Shown here: positions 52,274 to 62,142 of the stretch, piece after piece
How the letters are laid out: each line of letters begins with the position of its first letter
How positions within the stretch are numbered: position 1 is the first letter of the stretch
DNA from: UBA6522 sp965262365
GTDB lineage: Bacteria > Pseudomonadota > Gammaproteobacteria > Steroidobacterales > Rariloculaceae
Length of the DNA stretch: 64,000 nt
NCBI GenBank assembly: GCA_965262365.1
Contig: OZ253541.1
Coordinates: 4,030,001-4,094,000, forward strand
Reading direction: 5' to 3'
Translations under genes and position numbers: made by a program
The notes under the pieces: generated by a model
Told to the model about the DNA's origin: nothing
What the model saw: the letters and a program-made list of their open reading frames with translations, nothing else
Databases searched by the model: none

Positions 52274-54828
52274 CCCGGCGCCGTGAACTCGCGCTTGCGC
52301 TCCTCGCTCATCGACCAGGGCAGCCAGGGTGACAGGTCGTCCGGCGGCCTGCCGCCATTCTCCGCGCAAGCTGCCAGCCACGCCTCCAGCCAGCACTGGA
52401 CGTCGATGCCGTTCAAGGCGAGGGTGCCGACGACCGAGTACATCATCGCGGTGAAGTCGGCGCCGAGCCTGCTGTCCGAACCGAAGCTCAATCGACGCCC
52501 GATAACGGCCCCTCGGAACGCGCGCTCCGCGGCATTGTTGTCCATGGGCACCTGGGGATTGTCGACGAAGACGCTCAGTCCCTCGCGGTGCTTGAGCAGC
52601 GAGCGTAGCGCCTTGCCCTGGCGCGCCTTGACCGGCAAGTCGGCCAACTCCGCTTCGGCCCGCGCGAACAGACCGTCGACGGCCTTCTTCAGTGCCCCCT
52701 GCGCGGCGTCGAACGCCGGCGTCTGGTGGTCGAGAGCGGGGTCGTAATGCTCCAGCCGCTCCTTGTTCAGCCGGCAGGTCGACGCGAACCGCTCGACCCA
52801 TCCCTCGCACCACTGCGTCAGCTTTTGCTGTCCGGCCGCACACTCGATGAAGTCGCGCCGCTGGTGCACCCAACACCAGCACAGGATCACCTTGCCGTCG
52901 AGCCCGCGCGCCATCTTGATGTAGGCGCTGTAGCGGTCGCAGACCAGGAACACGATGCCCTTGACCGAACCGAACAGCCTCATCGCGGCCTCGGCGCTGC
53001 GCGAGGGGTCCGCCACGAAGTAGACCGCATCGGCGCTGACCGAGATCCACAGCCACGCACGCCGCGAGCGGCCAGTCTCGCTCAGCGACTGGATGCGCCA
53101 GCCGGTCTCGTCGGCGTGGCGCACCGCCATCTCGTTCTGGTGGGTGAGGATCGCCGCGGCGAGCGGCGCGAACAGCACCGGGCAGCGACGCACGCTGTCG
53201 GCTATGGTTCCTGGCGCGATCGCCAGCCCCTGATCCGTCATCCACGCCGCGGTCCGCCGCAGGGGGCGGTGGCAGGCAAATCGCTCGTACAGGATGCGCG
53301 CCCAGACGCTGGTCCCGTAGGGCGTCCTGGGGAACAAGCGGGCCGGCGGAGGCGCGATCGCTTGCAGTGGCGAGGACAGGCAGTCGCAACCCCGACGGTA
53401 GCGCGGGCGCACGATCCTGCGGACATGGGCCTTGACCGCGATCTCGATGACGGACGAGGAACGCTCGCCGTCGGCGACATAGGGCTTGCCGCAACAGGAA
53501 CACACGCGCGCGTCCTCTGGCGGCTCCTGCCGTTCCTCCTTCTCCTCCAGCGTTGGCCGCTGGGTGCGCCCGTGGCCGGCCGCACCGCGCTGCTGGCCGC
53601 GCTTGCGCTCCGACCGCGGCGTTTCCTGCTTCTCGCTCCTGCCCCCGAATACCGCCTTCGACAACACGGCCCGGCTCGAGCGCAGCTGGGCAATCCGGGC
53701 TTGCAGCCTCGCTCTGTGGGCGCGCAGCGCCTTGATCTTCTTGCCCTGTGCAGCGTTCGCCTTGCGCTGTCGGGCGATCTCCTTGTGCAGCGACTCGATG
53801 GTCCTGTTCCGATCGCGCACTGTCCTGAAGACCGCGGACAGCAGGGGACGTTCGGCAAGCTCGGCCTCCAGCTTCTCGTTCTTGATGGCCGACGTTCTCA
53901 CGGCCACCTGCAGACGGATGATGCGGCTCTGCTGCGCCTTGATGAGGTCCATCTGGTCGTGGTATCCCGCCAGCTCCCCGCGCTGCAGCTTGGTTTCGAA
54001 GGTCAGTCGGCGCACTGTCGCCTTGAGGTCCTGCAACCGTTCCTGCTCGCGGCGCAGCCGGCGGTTCTCCCGGTTCAGCCGACGGGTCTCGCGGTTCAGG
54101 GAACCGACTTCCCCGCGCAGTCCCTTGATCGTGTCCTTCTGCTTGCGCGCGCGGTCCAGCGCCTTGCGCAACTGGACGCTCGCCCGGGGCCGAGACGGCT
54201 GTGCGCGCCGTTTCCACCTGCGAAGCGCCGCAACCTTCCTGCGCAATGCCGTGAGTTCGTCCTTCTGCTCCTGCGGCTGCTCCAGGGCCTTGCGCAGCCG
54301 GGCATTCTCGCGGGTCAGAGAATCGATTTCCCGGCGCAGCGCCACCGCCGTCCCCTTGCCGGGCTGCAAAGTCTGCAAGGCTTCGCGCAACTGGAAAACT
54401 TCCTTGCGCAGCGACATGATCGTGCTGCTCTTGCGCGAGTCGACACCGGCCTGCGAAAGCAGCTTCTCCAGCCGCGCCACCTCCGTCTGGAAGAACAGCG
54501 CATCCTTCGCCGTACGGCGGACTTCCTTCACCTCCTCGACGGCAGCCGTGAGCTTCTCCCGGCTCTTGTCGAGCTGCGTCTTCAGCAAGCCCGCGCGGGA
54601 ACGGGCATCTATCTCCGCCCGGCGCAGCTCCTCCGCGCGCGTATCCGCCGCGTCCGCCCGTGCCCGTTCCGTCTCCGCGCGGGCCTGTGCCTGTTCGTAC
54701 AGAGACCGCCAATCGCGCGGCTCCGATGCCGGCGCCGGCGTCGGCGGCGACCAGAACTCGCCGTCCGCCTCGGCCAGCGTCAAACTCGTCCCGAAGTCCT
54801 CGTCGCGCATCGCCATGTGCGCGACCAT
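52270..54828 (-). CDS. IS66-family transposase, copy 2
   Basis: Same 852-aa product as copy 1, including coiled coil, zinc-binding Cys region and DDE residues; no frameshift, so it could be active. Confidence 0.92.
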   Translation of the reverse strand: MVAHMAMRDEDFGTSLTLAEADGEFWSPPTPAPASEPRDWRSLYEQAQARAETERARADAADTRAEELRRAEIDARSRAGLLKTQLDKSREKLTAAVEEVKEVRRTAKDALFFQTEVARLEKLLSQAGVDSRKSSTIMSLRKEVFQLREALQTLQPGKGTAVALRREIDSLTRENARLRKALEQPQEQKDELTALRRKVAALRRWKRRAQPSRPRASVQLRKALDRARKQKDTIKGLRGEVGSLNRETRRLNRENRRLRREQERLQDLKATVRRLTFETKLQRGELAGYHDQMDLIKAQQSRIIRLQVAVRTSAIKNEKLEAELAERPLLSAVFRTVRDRNRTIESLHKEIARQRKANAAQGKKIKALRAHRARLQARIAQLRSSRAVLSKAVFGGRSEKQETPRSERKRGQQRGAAGHGRTQRPTLEEKEERQEPPEDARVCSCCGKPYVADGERSSSVIEIAVKAHVRRIVRPRYRRGCDCLSSPLQAIAPPPARLFPRTPYGTSVWARILYERFACHRPLRRTAAWMTDQGLAIAPGTIADSVRRCPVLFAPLAAAILTHQNEMAVRHADETGWRIQSLSETGRSRRAWLWISVSADAVYFVADPSRSAEAAMRLFGSVKGIVFLVCDRYSAYIKMARGLDGKVILCWCWVHQRRDFIECAAGQQKLTQWCEGWVERFASTCRLNKERLEHYDPALDHQTPAFDAAQGALKKAVDGLFARAEAELADLPVKARQGKALRSLLKHREGLSVFVDNPQVPMDNNAAERAFRGAVIGRRLSFGSDSRLGADFTAMMYSVVGTLALNGIDVQCWLEAWLAACAENGGRPPDDLSPWLPWSMSEERKREFTAPG

Positions 54829-54963
54829 AGCAAATCGTCGGAGGCGTTACCAGTGTCTTGTAAAGGGTGTCCAAAATGATGTCAGCCCTCTCCATCGCCG
54901 CGTGACCGAACGCTTACTTTCAAGGGGTAAGCGTTCGGTCACGCGGCGATGAGTATGGAGGAT

Positions 54964-55845
54964 TCAACGATTGAGCGTTCGCTTCCAGTCCTTGCGGAGG
55001 GGTCGCAACCAGATGTCCTTTTTCGGCTGGGCTCGTTTCGTATGCCTGTCATAGCGTCCTCTTCCTTGGGTGGTTCCGACATGTGTCCAGCCGGAGGCGT
55101 TGTAGACGGCGCCGGTGTAGCGCGGGGTCTCGACGAAGGTCTCGATGAGTACGGGGATGGTGTTGTAGCGCTCGGTCCAGTCCCGTGGCAAGCGGCGGCG
55201 CACGAGGGCGAGGATGTGCGAGCCGAGGTTGGGGATTTTGATCCACGGCAGGATGAGGAACCGCGGGTTGTCGACCACCAGCGGCAGGTTCTTCTCGCGC
55301 TTCTCGGGCGTCCATCCGATGAACTTGTCGCGCGGGGCGAGCTTCCACGCGGCGGTGGAGAAGCCGAGCATGGCGACGGGCCAGCCGTCGCGGTCGCGGA
55401 CGGCGTAGCGCATTTGCGCGCCCACCAGGGTCTTGTAGCCGAGGTAGTGGTAGCGGGCGACGAACTCGTTCCAGAGCTTCCCTTCCCGGGTGTTGCGCAC
55501 GACGGTGCGGAAGTCGAGCGGGCGAACCCCCTCCAGCGTCGTCGGCGCCGGGAACAGCGGCGGCTCGGTCTGGGGTCCGAAGACGATGGGCTTGGGCCGG
55601 CCCTGTTTTCCTCTTGGCGGCGGCAGCGCGATCGCGCCGTCGCGGTGCATGGCGAGCATGGTCACCTTGGCCATCATGTCCTTGAGGCCGCCGTCGGGCT
55701 TGAACCAGCCGATGCGCCGGCAGAACTCTCTCGCCAGGGCGGCGCGGGTCGGCTGCGGCTCGGCGGCGATCAGGGCGCGCAGCAGCGCCATCTCCTCAGC
55801 CGTGAAGTCGCGCCCGTAGTAGCGGCACTCGATGGCGCCGGTCAT
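54964..55845 (-). CDS. DUF4338 (DruA-like) protein, copy 3
   Basis: Same 293-aa protein as copy 1, intact. Confidence 0.85.
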   Translation of the reverse strand: MTGAIECRYYGRDFTAEEMALLRALIAAEPQPTRAALAREFCRRIGWFKPDGGLKDMMAKVTMLAMHRDGAIALPPPRGKQGRPKPIVFGPQTEPPLFPAPTTLEGVRPLDFRTVVRNTREGKLWNEFVARYHYLGYKTLVGAQMRYAVRDRDGWPVAMLGFSTAAWKLAPRDKFIGWTPEKREKNLPLVVDNPRFLILPWIKIPNLGSHILALVRRRLPRDWTERYNTIPVLIETFVETPRYTGAVYNASGWTHVGTTQGRGRYDRHTKRAQPKKDIWLRPLRKDWKRTLNR

Positions 55846-58400
55846 CCCGGCGCCGTGAACTCGCGCTTGCGCTCCTCGCTCATCGACCAGGGCAGCCAGG
55901 GTGACAGGTCGTCCGGCGGCCTGCCGCCATTCTCCGCGCAAGCTGCCAGCCACGCCTCCAGCCAGCACTGGACGTCGATGCCGTTCAAGGCGAGGGTGCC
56001 GACGACCGAGTACATCATCGCGGTGAAGTCGGCGCCGAGCCTGCTGTCCGAACCGAAGCTCAATCGACGCCCGATAACGGCCCCTCGGAACGCGCGCTCC
56101 GCGGCATTGTTGTCCATGGGCACCTGGGGATTGTCGACGAAGACGCTCAGTCCCTCGCGGTGCTTGAGCAGCGAGCGTAGCGCCTTGCCCTGGCGCGCCT
56201 TGACCGGCAAGTCGGCCAACTCCGCTTCGGCCCGCGCGAACAGACCGTCGACGGCCTTCTTCAGTGCCCCCTGCGCGGCGTCGAACGCCGGCGTCTGGTG
56301 GTCGAGAGCGGGGTCGTAATGCTCCAGCCGCTCCTTGTTCAGCCGGCAGGTCGACGCGAACCGCTCGACCCATCCCTCGCACCACTGCGTCAGCTTTTGC
56401 TGTCCGGCCGCACACTCGATGAAGTCGCGCCGCTGGTGCACCCAACACCAGCACAGGATCACCTTGCCGTCGAGCCCGCGCGCCATCTTGATGTAGGCGC
56501 TGTAGCGGTCGCAGACCAGGAACACGATGCCCTTGACCGAACCGAACAGCCTCATCGCGGCCTCGGCGCTGCGCGAGGGGTCCGCCACGAAGTAGACCGC
56601 ATCGGCGCTGACCGAGATCCACAGCCACGCACGCCGCGAGCGGCCAGTCTCGCTCAGCGACTGGATGCGCCAGCCGGTCTCGTCGGCGTGGCGCACCGCC
56701 ATCTCGTTCTGGTGGGTGAGGATCGCCGCGGCGAGCGGCGCGAACAGCACCGGGCAGCGACGCACGCTGTCGGCTATGGTTCCTGGCGCGATCGCCAGCC
56801 CCTGATCCGTCATCCACGCCGCGGTCCGCCGCAGGGGGCGGTGGCAGGCAAATCGCTCGTACAGGATGCGCGCCCAGACGCTGGTCCCGTAGGGCGTCCT
56901 GGGGAACAAGCGGGCCGGCGGAGGCGCGATCGCTTGCAGTGGCGAGGACAGGCAGTCGCAACCCCGACGGTAGCGCGGGCGCACGATCCTGCGGACATGG
57001 GCCTTGACCGCGATCTCGATGACGGACGAGGAACGCTCGCCGTCGGCGACATAGGGCTTGCCGCAACAGGAACACACGCGCGCGTCCTCTGGCGGCTCCT
57101 GCCGTTCCTCCTTCTCCTCCAGCGTTGGCCGCTGGGTGCGCCCGTGGCCGGCCGCACCGCGCTGCTGGCCGCGCTTGCGCTCCGACCGCGGCGTTTCCTG
57201 CTTCTCGCTCCTGCCCCCGAATACCGCCTTCGACAACACGGCCCGGCTCGAGCGCAGCTGGGCAATCCGGGCTTGCAGCCTCGCTCTGTGGGCGCGCAGC
57301 GCCTTGATCTTCTTGCCCTGTGCAGCGTTCGCCTTGCGCTGTCGGGCGATCTCCTTGTGCAGCGACTCGATGGTCCTGTTCCGATCGCGCACTGTCCTGA
57401 AGACCGCGGACAGCAGGGGACGTTCGGCAAGCTCGGCCTCCAGCTTCTCGTTCTTGATGGCCGACGTTCTCACGGCCACCTGCAGACGGATGATGCGGCT
57501 CTGCTGCGCCTTGATGAGGTCCATCTGGTCGTGGTATCCCGCCAGCTCCCCGCGCTGCAGCTTGGTTTCGAAGGTCAGTCGGCGCACTGTCGCCTTGAGG
57601 TCCTGCAACCGTTCCTGCTCGCGGCGCAGCCGGCGGTTCTCCCGGTTCAGCCGACGGGTCTCGCGGTTCAGGGAACCGACTTCCCCGCGCAGTCCCTTGA
57701 TCGTGTCCTTCTGCTTGCGCGCGCGGTCCAGCGCCTTGCGCAACTGGACGCTCGCCCGGGGCCGAGACGGCTGTGCGCGCCGTTTCCACCTGCGAAGCGC
57801 CGCAACCTTCCTGCGCAATGCCGTGAGTTCGTCCTTCTGCTCCTGCGGCTGCTCCAGGGCCTTGCGCAGCCGGGCATTCTCGCGGGTCAGAGAATCGATT
57901 TCCCGGCGCAGCGCCACCGCCGTCCCCTTGCCGGGCTGCAAAGTCTGCAAGGCTTCGCGCAACTGGAAAACTTCCTTGCGCAGCGACATGATCGTGCTGC
58001 TCTTGCGCGAGTCGACACCGGCCTGCGAAAGCAGCTTCTCCAGCCGCGCCACCTCCGTCTGGAAGAACAGCGCATCCTTCGCCGTACGGCGGACTTCCTT
58101 CACCTCCTCGACGGCAGCCGTGAGCTTCTCCCGGCTCTTGTCGAGCTGCGTCTTCAGCAAGCCCGCGCGGGAACGGGCATCTATCTCCGCCCGGCGCAGC
58201 TCCTCCGCGCGCGTATCCGCCGCGTCCGCCCGTGCCCGTTCCGTCTCCGCGCGGGCCTGTGCCTGTTCGTACAGAGACCGCCAATCGCGCGGCTCCGATG
58301 CCGGCGCCGGCGTCGGCGGCGACCAGAACTCGCCGTCCGCCTCGGCCAGCGTCAAACTCGTCCCGAAGTCCTCGTCGCGCATCGCCATGTGCGCGACCAT
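55842..58400 (-). CDS. IS66-family transposase, copy 3
   Basis: Same 852-aa product as copy 1, intact, coupled to its DUF4338 gene by a 4-bp overlap. Confidence 0.92.
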   Translation of the reverse strand: MVAHMAMRDEDFGTSLTLAEADGEFWSPPTPAPASEPRDWRSLYEQAQARAETERARADAADTRAEELRRAEIDARSRAGLLKTQLDKSREKLTAAVEEVKEVRRTAKDALFFQTEVARLEKLLSQAGVDSRKSSTIMSLRKEVFQLREALQTLQPGKGTAVALRREIDSLTRENARLRKALEQPQEQKDELTALRRKVAALRRWKRRAQPSRPRASVQLRKALDRARKQKDTIKGLRGEVGSLNRETRRLNRENRRLRREQERLQDLKATVRRLTFETKLQRGELAGYHDQMDLIKAQQSRIIRLQVAVRTSAIKNEKLEAELAERPLLSAVFRTVRDRNRTIESLHKEIARQRKANAAQGKKIKALRAHRARLQARIAQLRSSRAVLSKAVFGGRSEKQETPRSERKRGQQRGAAGHGRTQRPTLEEKEERQEPPEDARVCSCCGKPYVADGERSSSVIEIAVKAHVRRIVRPRYRRGCDCLSSPLQAIAPPPARLFPRTPYGTSVWARILYERFACHRPLRRTAAWMTDQGLAIAPGTIADSVRRCPVLFAPLAAAILTHQNEMAVRHADETGWRIQSLSETGRSRRAWLWISVSADAVYFVADPSRSAEAAMRLFGSVKGIVFLVCDRYSAYIKMARGLDGKVILCWCWVHQRRDFIECAAGQQKLTQWCEGWVERFASTCRLNKERLEHYDPALDHQTPAFDAAQGALKKAVDGLFARAEAELADLPVKARQGKALRSLLKHREGLSVFVDNPQVPMDNNAAERAFRGAVIGRRLSFGSDSRLGADFTAMMYSVVGTLALNGIDVQCWLEAWLAACAENGGRPPDDLSPWLPWSMSEERKREFTAPG

Positions 58401-58533
58401 AGCAAATCGTCGGAGGCGTTACCAGTGTCTTGTAAAGGGTGTCCAAAATGATGTCAGCCCTCTCCATCGCCGCGTGACCGAACGCTTACTTCAAGGGTAA
58501 GCGTTCGGTCACGCGGCGATGAGTATGGAGGAT

Positions 58534-59415
58534 TCAACGATTGAGCGTTCGCTTCCAGTCCTTGCGGAGGGGTCGCAACCAGATGTCCTTTTTCGGCTGG
58601 GCTCGTTTCGTATGCCTGTCATAGCGTCCTCTTCCTTGGGTGGTTCCGACATGTGTCCAGCCGGAGGCGTTGTAGACGGCGCCGGTGTAGCGCGGGGTCT
58701 CGACGAAGGTCTCGATGAGTACGGGGATGGTGTTGTAGCGCTCGGTCCAGTCCCGTGGCAAGCGGCGGCGCACGAGGGCGAGGATGTGCGAGCCGAGGTT
58801 GGGGATTTTGATCCACGGCAGGATGAGGAACCGCGGGTTGTCGACCACCAGCGGCAGGTTCTTCTCGCGCTTCTCGGGCGTCCATCCGATGAACTTGTCG
58901 CGCGGGGCGAGCTTCCACGCGGCGGTGGAGAAGCCGAGCATGGCGACGGGCCAGCCGTCGCGGTCGCGGACGGCGTAGCGCATTTGCGCGCCCACCAGGG
59001 TCTTGTAGCCGAGGTAGTGGTAGCGGGCGACGAACTCGTTCCAGAGCTTCCCTTCCCGGGTGTTGCGCACGACGGTGCGGAAGTCGAGCGGGCGAACCCC
59101 CTCCAGCGTCGTCGGCGCCGGGAACAGCGGCGGCTCGGTCTGGGGTCCGAAGACGATGGGCTTGGGCCGGCCCTGTTTTCCTCTTGGCGGCGGCAGCGCG
59201 ATCGCGCCGTCGCGGTGCATGGCGAGCATGGTCACCTTGGCCATCATGTCCTTGAGGCCGCCGTCGGGCTTGAACCAGCCGATGCGCCGGCAGAACTCTC
59301 TCGCCAGGGCGGCGCGGGTCGGCTGCGGCTCGGCGGCGATCAGGGCGCGCAGCAGCGCCATCTCCTCAGCCGTGAAGTCGCGCCCGTAGTAGCGGCACTC
59401 GATGGCGCCGGTCAT
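58534..59415 (-). CDS. DUF4338 (DruA-like) protein, copy 4
   Basis: Same 293-aa protein as copy 1, intact. Confidence 0.85.
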   Translation of the reverse strand: MTGAIECRYYGRDFTAEEMALLRALIAAEPQPTRAALAREFCRRIGWFKPDGGLKDMMAKVTMLAMHRDGAIALPPPRGKQGRPKPIVFGPQTEPPLFPAPTTLEGVRPLDFRTVVRNTREGKLWNEFVARYHYLGYKTLVGAQMRYAVRDRDGWPVAMLGFSTAAWKLAPRDKFIGWTPEKREKNLPLVVDNPRFLILPWIKIPNLGSHILALVRRRLPRDWTERYNTIPVLIETFVETPRYTGAVYNASGWTHVGTTQGRGRYDRHTKRAQPKKDIWLRPLRKDWKRTLNR

Positions 59416-61970
59416 CCCGGCGCCGTGAACTCGCGCTTGCGCTCCTCGCTCATCGACCAGGGCAGCCAGGGTGACAGGTCGTCCGGCGGCCTGCCGCCAT
59501 TCTCCGCGCAAGCTGCCAGCCACGCCTCCAGCCAGCACTGGACGTCGATGCCGTTCAAGGCGAGGGTGCCGACGACCGAGTACATCATCGCGGTGAAGTC
59601 GGCGCCGAGCCTGCTGTCCGAACCGAAGCTCAATCGACGCCCGATAACGGCCCCTCGGAACGCGCGCTCCGCGGCATTGTTGTCCATGGGCACCTGGGGA
59701 TTGTCGACGAAGACGCTCAGTCCCTCGCGGTGCTTGAGCAGCGAGCGTAGCGCCTTGCCCTGGCGCGCCTTGACCGGCAAGTCGGCCAACTCCGCTTCGG
59801 CCCGCGCGAACAGACCGTCGACGGCCTTCTTCAGTGCCCCCTGCGCGGCGTCGAACGCCGGCGTCTGGTGGTCGAGAGCGGGGTCGTAATGCTCCAGCCG
59901 CTCCTTGTTCAGCCGGCAGGTCGACGCGAACCGCTCGACCCATCCCTCGCACCACTGCGTCAGCTTTTGCTGTCCGGCCGCACACTCGATGAAGTCGCGC
60001 CGCTGGTGCACCCAACACCAGCACAGGATCACCTTGCCGTCGAGCCCGCGCGCCATCTTGATGTAGGCGCTGTAGCGGTCGCAGACCAGGAACACGATGC
60101 CCTTGACCGAACCGAACAGCCTCATCGCGGCCTCGGCGCTGCGCGAGGGGTCCGCCACGAAGTAGACCGCATCGGCGCTGACCGAGATCCACAGCCACGC
60201 ACGCCGCGAGCGGCCAGTCTCGCTCAGCGACTGGATGCGCCAGCCGGTCTCGTCGGCGTGGCGCACCGCCATCTCGTTCTGGTGGGTGAGGATCGCCGCG
60301 GCGAGCGGCGCGAACAGCACCGGGCAGCGACGCACGCTGTCGGCTATGGTTCCTGGCGCGATCGCCAGCCCCTGATCCGTCATCCACGCCGCGGTCCGCC
60401 GCAGGGGGCGGTGGCAGGCAAATCGCTCGTACAGGATGCGCGCCCAGACGCTGGTCCCGTAGGGCGTCCTGGGGAACAAGCGGGCCGGCGGAGGCGCGAT
60501 CGCTTGCAGTGGCGAGGACAGGCAGTCGCAACCCCGACGGTAGCGCGGGCGCACGATCCTGCGGACATGGGCCTTGACCGCGATCTCGATGACGGACGAG
60601 GAACGCTCGCCGTCGGCGACATAGGGCTTGCCGCAACAGGAACACACGCGCGCGTCCTCTGGCGGCTCCTGCCGTTCCTCCTTCTCCTCCAGCGTTGGCC
60701 GCTGGGTGCGCCCGTGGCCGGCCGCACCGCGCTGCTGGCCGCGCTTGCGCTCCGACCGCGGCGTTTCCTGCTTCTCGCTCCTGCCCCCGAATACCGCCTT
60801 CGACAACACGGCCCGGCTCGAGCGCAGCTGGGCAATCCGGGCTTGCAGCCTCGCTCTGTGGGCGCGCAGCGCCTTGATCTTCTTGCCCTGTGCAGCGTTC
60901 GCCTTGCGCTGTCGGGCGATCTCCTTGTGCAGCGACTCGATGGTCCTGTTCCGATCGCGCACTGTCCTGAAGACCGCGGACAGCAGGGGACGTTCGGCAA
61001 GCTCGGCCTCCAGCTTCTCGTTCTTGATGGCCGACGTTCTCACGGCCACCTGCAGACGGATGATGCGGCTCTGCTGCGCCTTGATGAGGTCCATCTGGTC
61101 GTGGTATCCCGCCAGCTCCCCGCGCTGCAGCTTGGTTTCGAAGGTCAGTCGGCGCACTGTCGCCTTGAGGTCCTGCAACCGTTCCTGCTCGCGGCGCAGC
61201 CGGCGGTTCTCCCGGTTCAGCCGACGGGTCTCGCGGTTCAGGGAACCGACTTCCCCGCGCAGTCCCTTGATCGTGTCCTTCTGCTTGCGCGCGCGGTCCA
61301 GCGCCTTGCGCAACTGGACGCTCGCCCGGGGCCGAGACGGCTGTGCGCGCCGTTTCCACCTGCGAAGCGCCGCAACCTTCCTGCGCAATGCCGTGAGTTC
61401 GTCCTTCTGCTCCTGCGGCTGCTCCAGGGCCTTGCGCAGCCGGGCATTCTCGCGGGTCAGAGAATCGATTTCCCGGCGCAGCGCCACCGCCGTCCCCTTG
61501 CCGGGCTGCAAAGTCTGCAAGGCTTCGCGCAACTGGAAAACTTCCTTGCGCAGCGACATGATCGTGCTGCTCTTGCGCGAGTCGACACCGGCCTGCGAAA
61601 GCAGCTTCTCCAGCCGCGCCACCTCCGTCTGGAAGAACAGCGCATCCTTCGCCGTACGGCGGACTTCCTTCACCTCCTCGACGGCAGCCGTGAGCTTCTC
61701 CCGGCTCTTGTCGAGCTGCGTCTTCAGCAAGCCCGCGCGGGAACGGGCATCTATCTCCGCCCGGCGCAGCTCCTCCGCGCGCGTATCCGCCGCGTCCGCC
61801 CGTGCCCGTTCCGTCTCCGCGCGGGCCTGTGCCTGTTCGTACAGAGACCGCCAATCGCGCGGCTCCGATGCCGGCGCCGGCGTCGGCGGCGACCAGAACT
61901 CGCCGTCCGCCTCGGCCAGCGTCAAACTCGTCCCGAAGTCCTCGTCGCGCATCGCCATGTGCGCGACCAT
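59412..61970 (-). CDS. IS66-family transposase, copy 4
   Basis: Same 852-aa product as copy 1, intact. It is transcribed away from the intron, so intron transcription could read into the array on the same strand. Confidence 0.92.
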   Translation of the reverse strand: MVAHMAMRDEDFGTSLTLAEADGEFWSPPTPAPASEPRDWRSLYEQAQARAETERARADAADTRAEELRRAEIDARSRAGLLKTQLDKSREKLTAAVEEVKEVRRTAKDALFFQTEVARLEKLLSQAGVDSRKSSTIMSLRKEVFQLREALQTLQPGKGTAVALRREIDSLTRENARLRKALEQPQEQKDELTALRRKVAALRRWKRRAQPSRPRASVQLRKALDRARKQKDTIKGLRGEVGSLNRETRRLNRENRRLRREQERLQDLKATVRRLTFETKLQRGELAGYHDQMDLIKAQQSRIIRLQVAVRTSAIKNEKLEAELAERPLLSAVFRTVRDRNRTIESLHKEIARQRKANAAQGKKIKALRAHRARLQARIAQLRSSRAVLSKAVFGGRSEKQETPRSERKRGQQRGAAGHGRTQRPTLEEKEERQEPPEDARVCSCCGKPYVADGERSSSVIEIAVKAHVRRIVRPRYRRGCDCLSSPLQAIAPPPARLFPRTPYGTSVWARILYERFACHRPLRRTAAWMTDQGLAIAPGTIADSVRRCPVLFAPLAAAILTHQNEMAVRHADETGWRIQSLSETGRSRRAWLWISVSADAVYFVADPSRSAEAAMRLFGSVKGIVFLVCDRYSAYIKMARGLDGKVILCWCWVHQRRDFIECAAGQQKLTQWCEGWVERFASTCRLNKERLEHYDPALDHQTPAFDAAQGALKKAVDGLFARAEAELADLPVKARQGKALRSLLKHREGLSVFVDNPQVPMDNNAAERAFRGAVIGRRLSFGSDSRLGADFTAMMYSVVGTLALNGIDVQCWLEAWLAACAENGGRPPDDLSPWLPWSMSEERKREFTAPG

Positions 61971-62108
61971 AGCAAATCGTCGGAGGCGTTACCAGTGTCT
62001 TGTAAAGGGTGTCCAAAATGATGTCAGCCCTCTCCATCGCCGCGTGACCGAACGCTTACTTTCAAGGGTCCGAGTAGGCGGGGGCATTGCTGCGCCCCGC
62101 CCCTCACA

Positions 62109-62141
62109 GACCCGAGCGAGCGGAATTCCCGCACTCGGTTC
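62109..62141 (-). ncRNA. Domain V of group II intron
   Basis: On the minus strand the stem GAACCGAG pairs with CTCGGGTC around an upper stem GCGG/CCGC with a GAATT loop. Length (33 nt) and shape are those of domain V. The third base pair, normally G-U in the catalytic AGC triad, reads A opposite G, so the triad would be AAC. If the alignment is right, catalytic activity is doubtful. The domain begins 2 bp beyond the maturase stop. Confidence 0.7.
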
Positions 62142-62142
62142 C

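Larger units (their letters stand above)
51356..54917 (-). mobile_element. IS66-family element, copy 2
   Basis: Same structure as copy 1, left end taagcgttcggtcacgcgg. Separated from copy 1 by ttcaaggg (51348-51355) and from copy 3 by tttcaagggg (54918-54927), the only 10-bp spacer in the array. Confidence 0.9.
54928..58489 (-). mobile_element. IS66-family element, copy 3
   Basis: Left end after the 10-bp spacer; right end followed by ttcaaggg (58490-58497) before copy 4. Identical gene content. Confidence 0.9.
47786..62059. repeat. Head-to-tail array of four identical 3562-bp IS66-family copies
   Basis: Four units, each 3562 bp, lie in the same orientation at 47786-51347, 51356-54917, 54928-58489 and 58498-62059. 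The proteins encoded are the same in all copies. Spacers are ttcaaggg (8 bp), tttcaagggg (10 bp) and ttcaaggg (8 bp). Related sequence flanks the array on both sides: tttcaagggg on the left and tttcaaggg on the right, consistent with an 8-bp IS66 target duplication. See the findings for the period-2 junction pattern. Confidence 0.9.
58498..62059 (-). mobile_element. IS66-family element, copy 4
   Basis: Last copy. Its right end (cgcttac at 62053-62059) is followed by tttcaaggg and then the 3' side of the group II intron. Identical gene content. Confidence 0.9.

Noticed and set aside
47822..62059. A Druantia anti-phage system, suggested by the DruA-like domain
   Set aside because: There is no DruE helicase or other Druantia gene; every DUF4338 gene sits inside an IS66 element next to a transposase.
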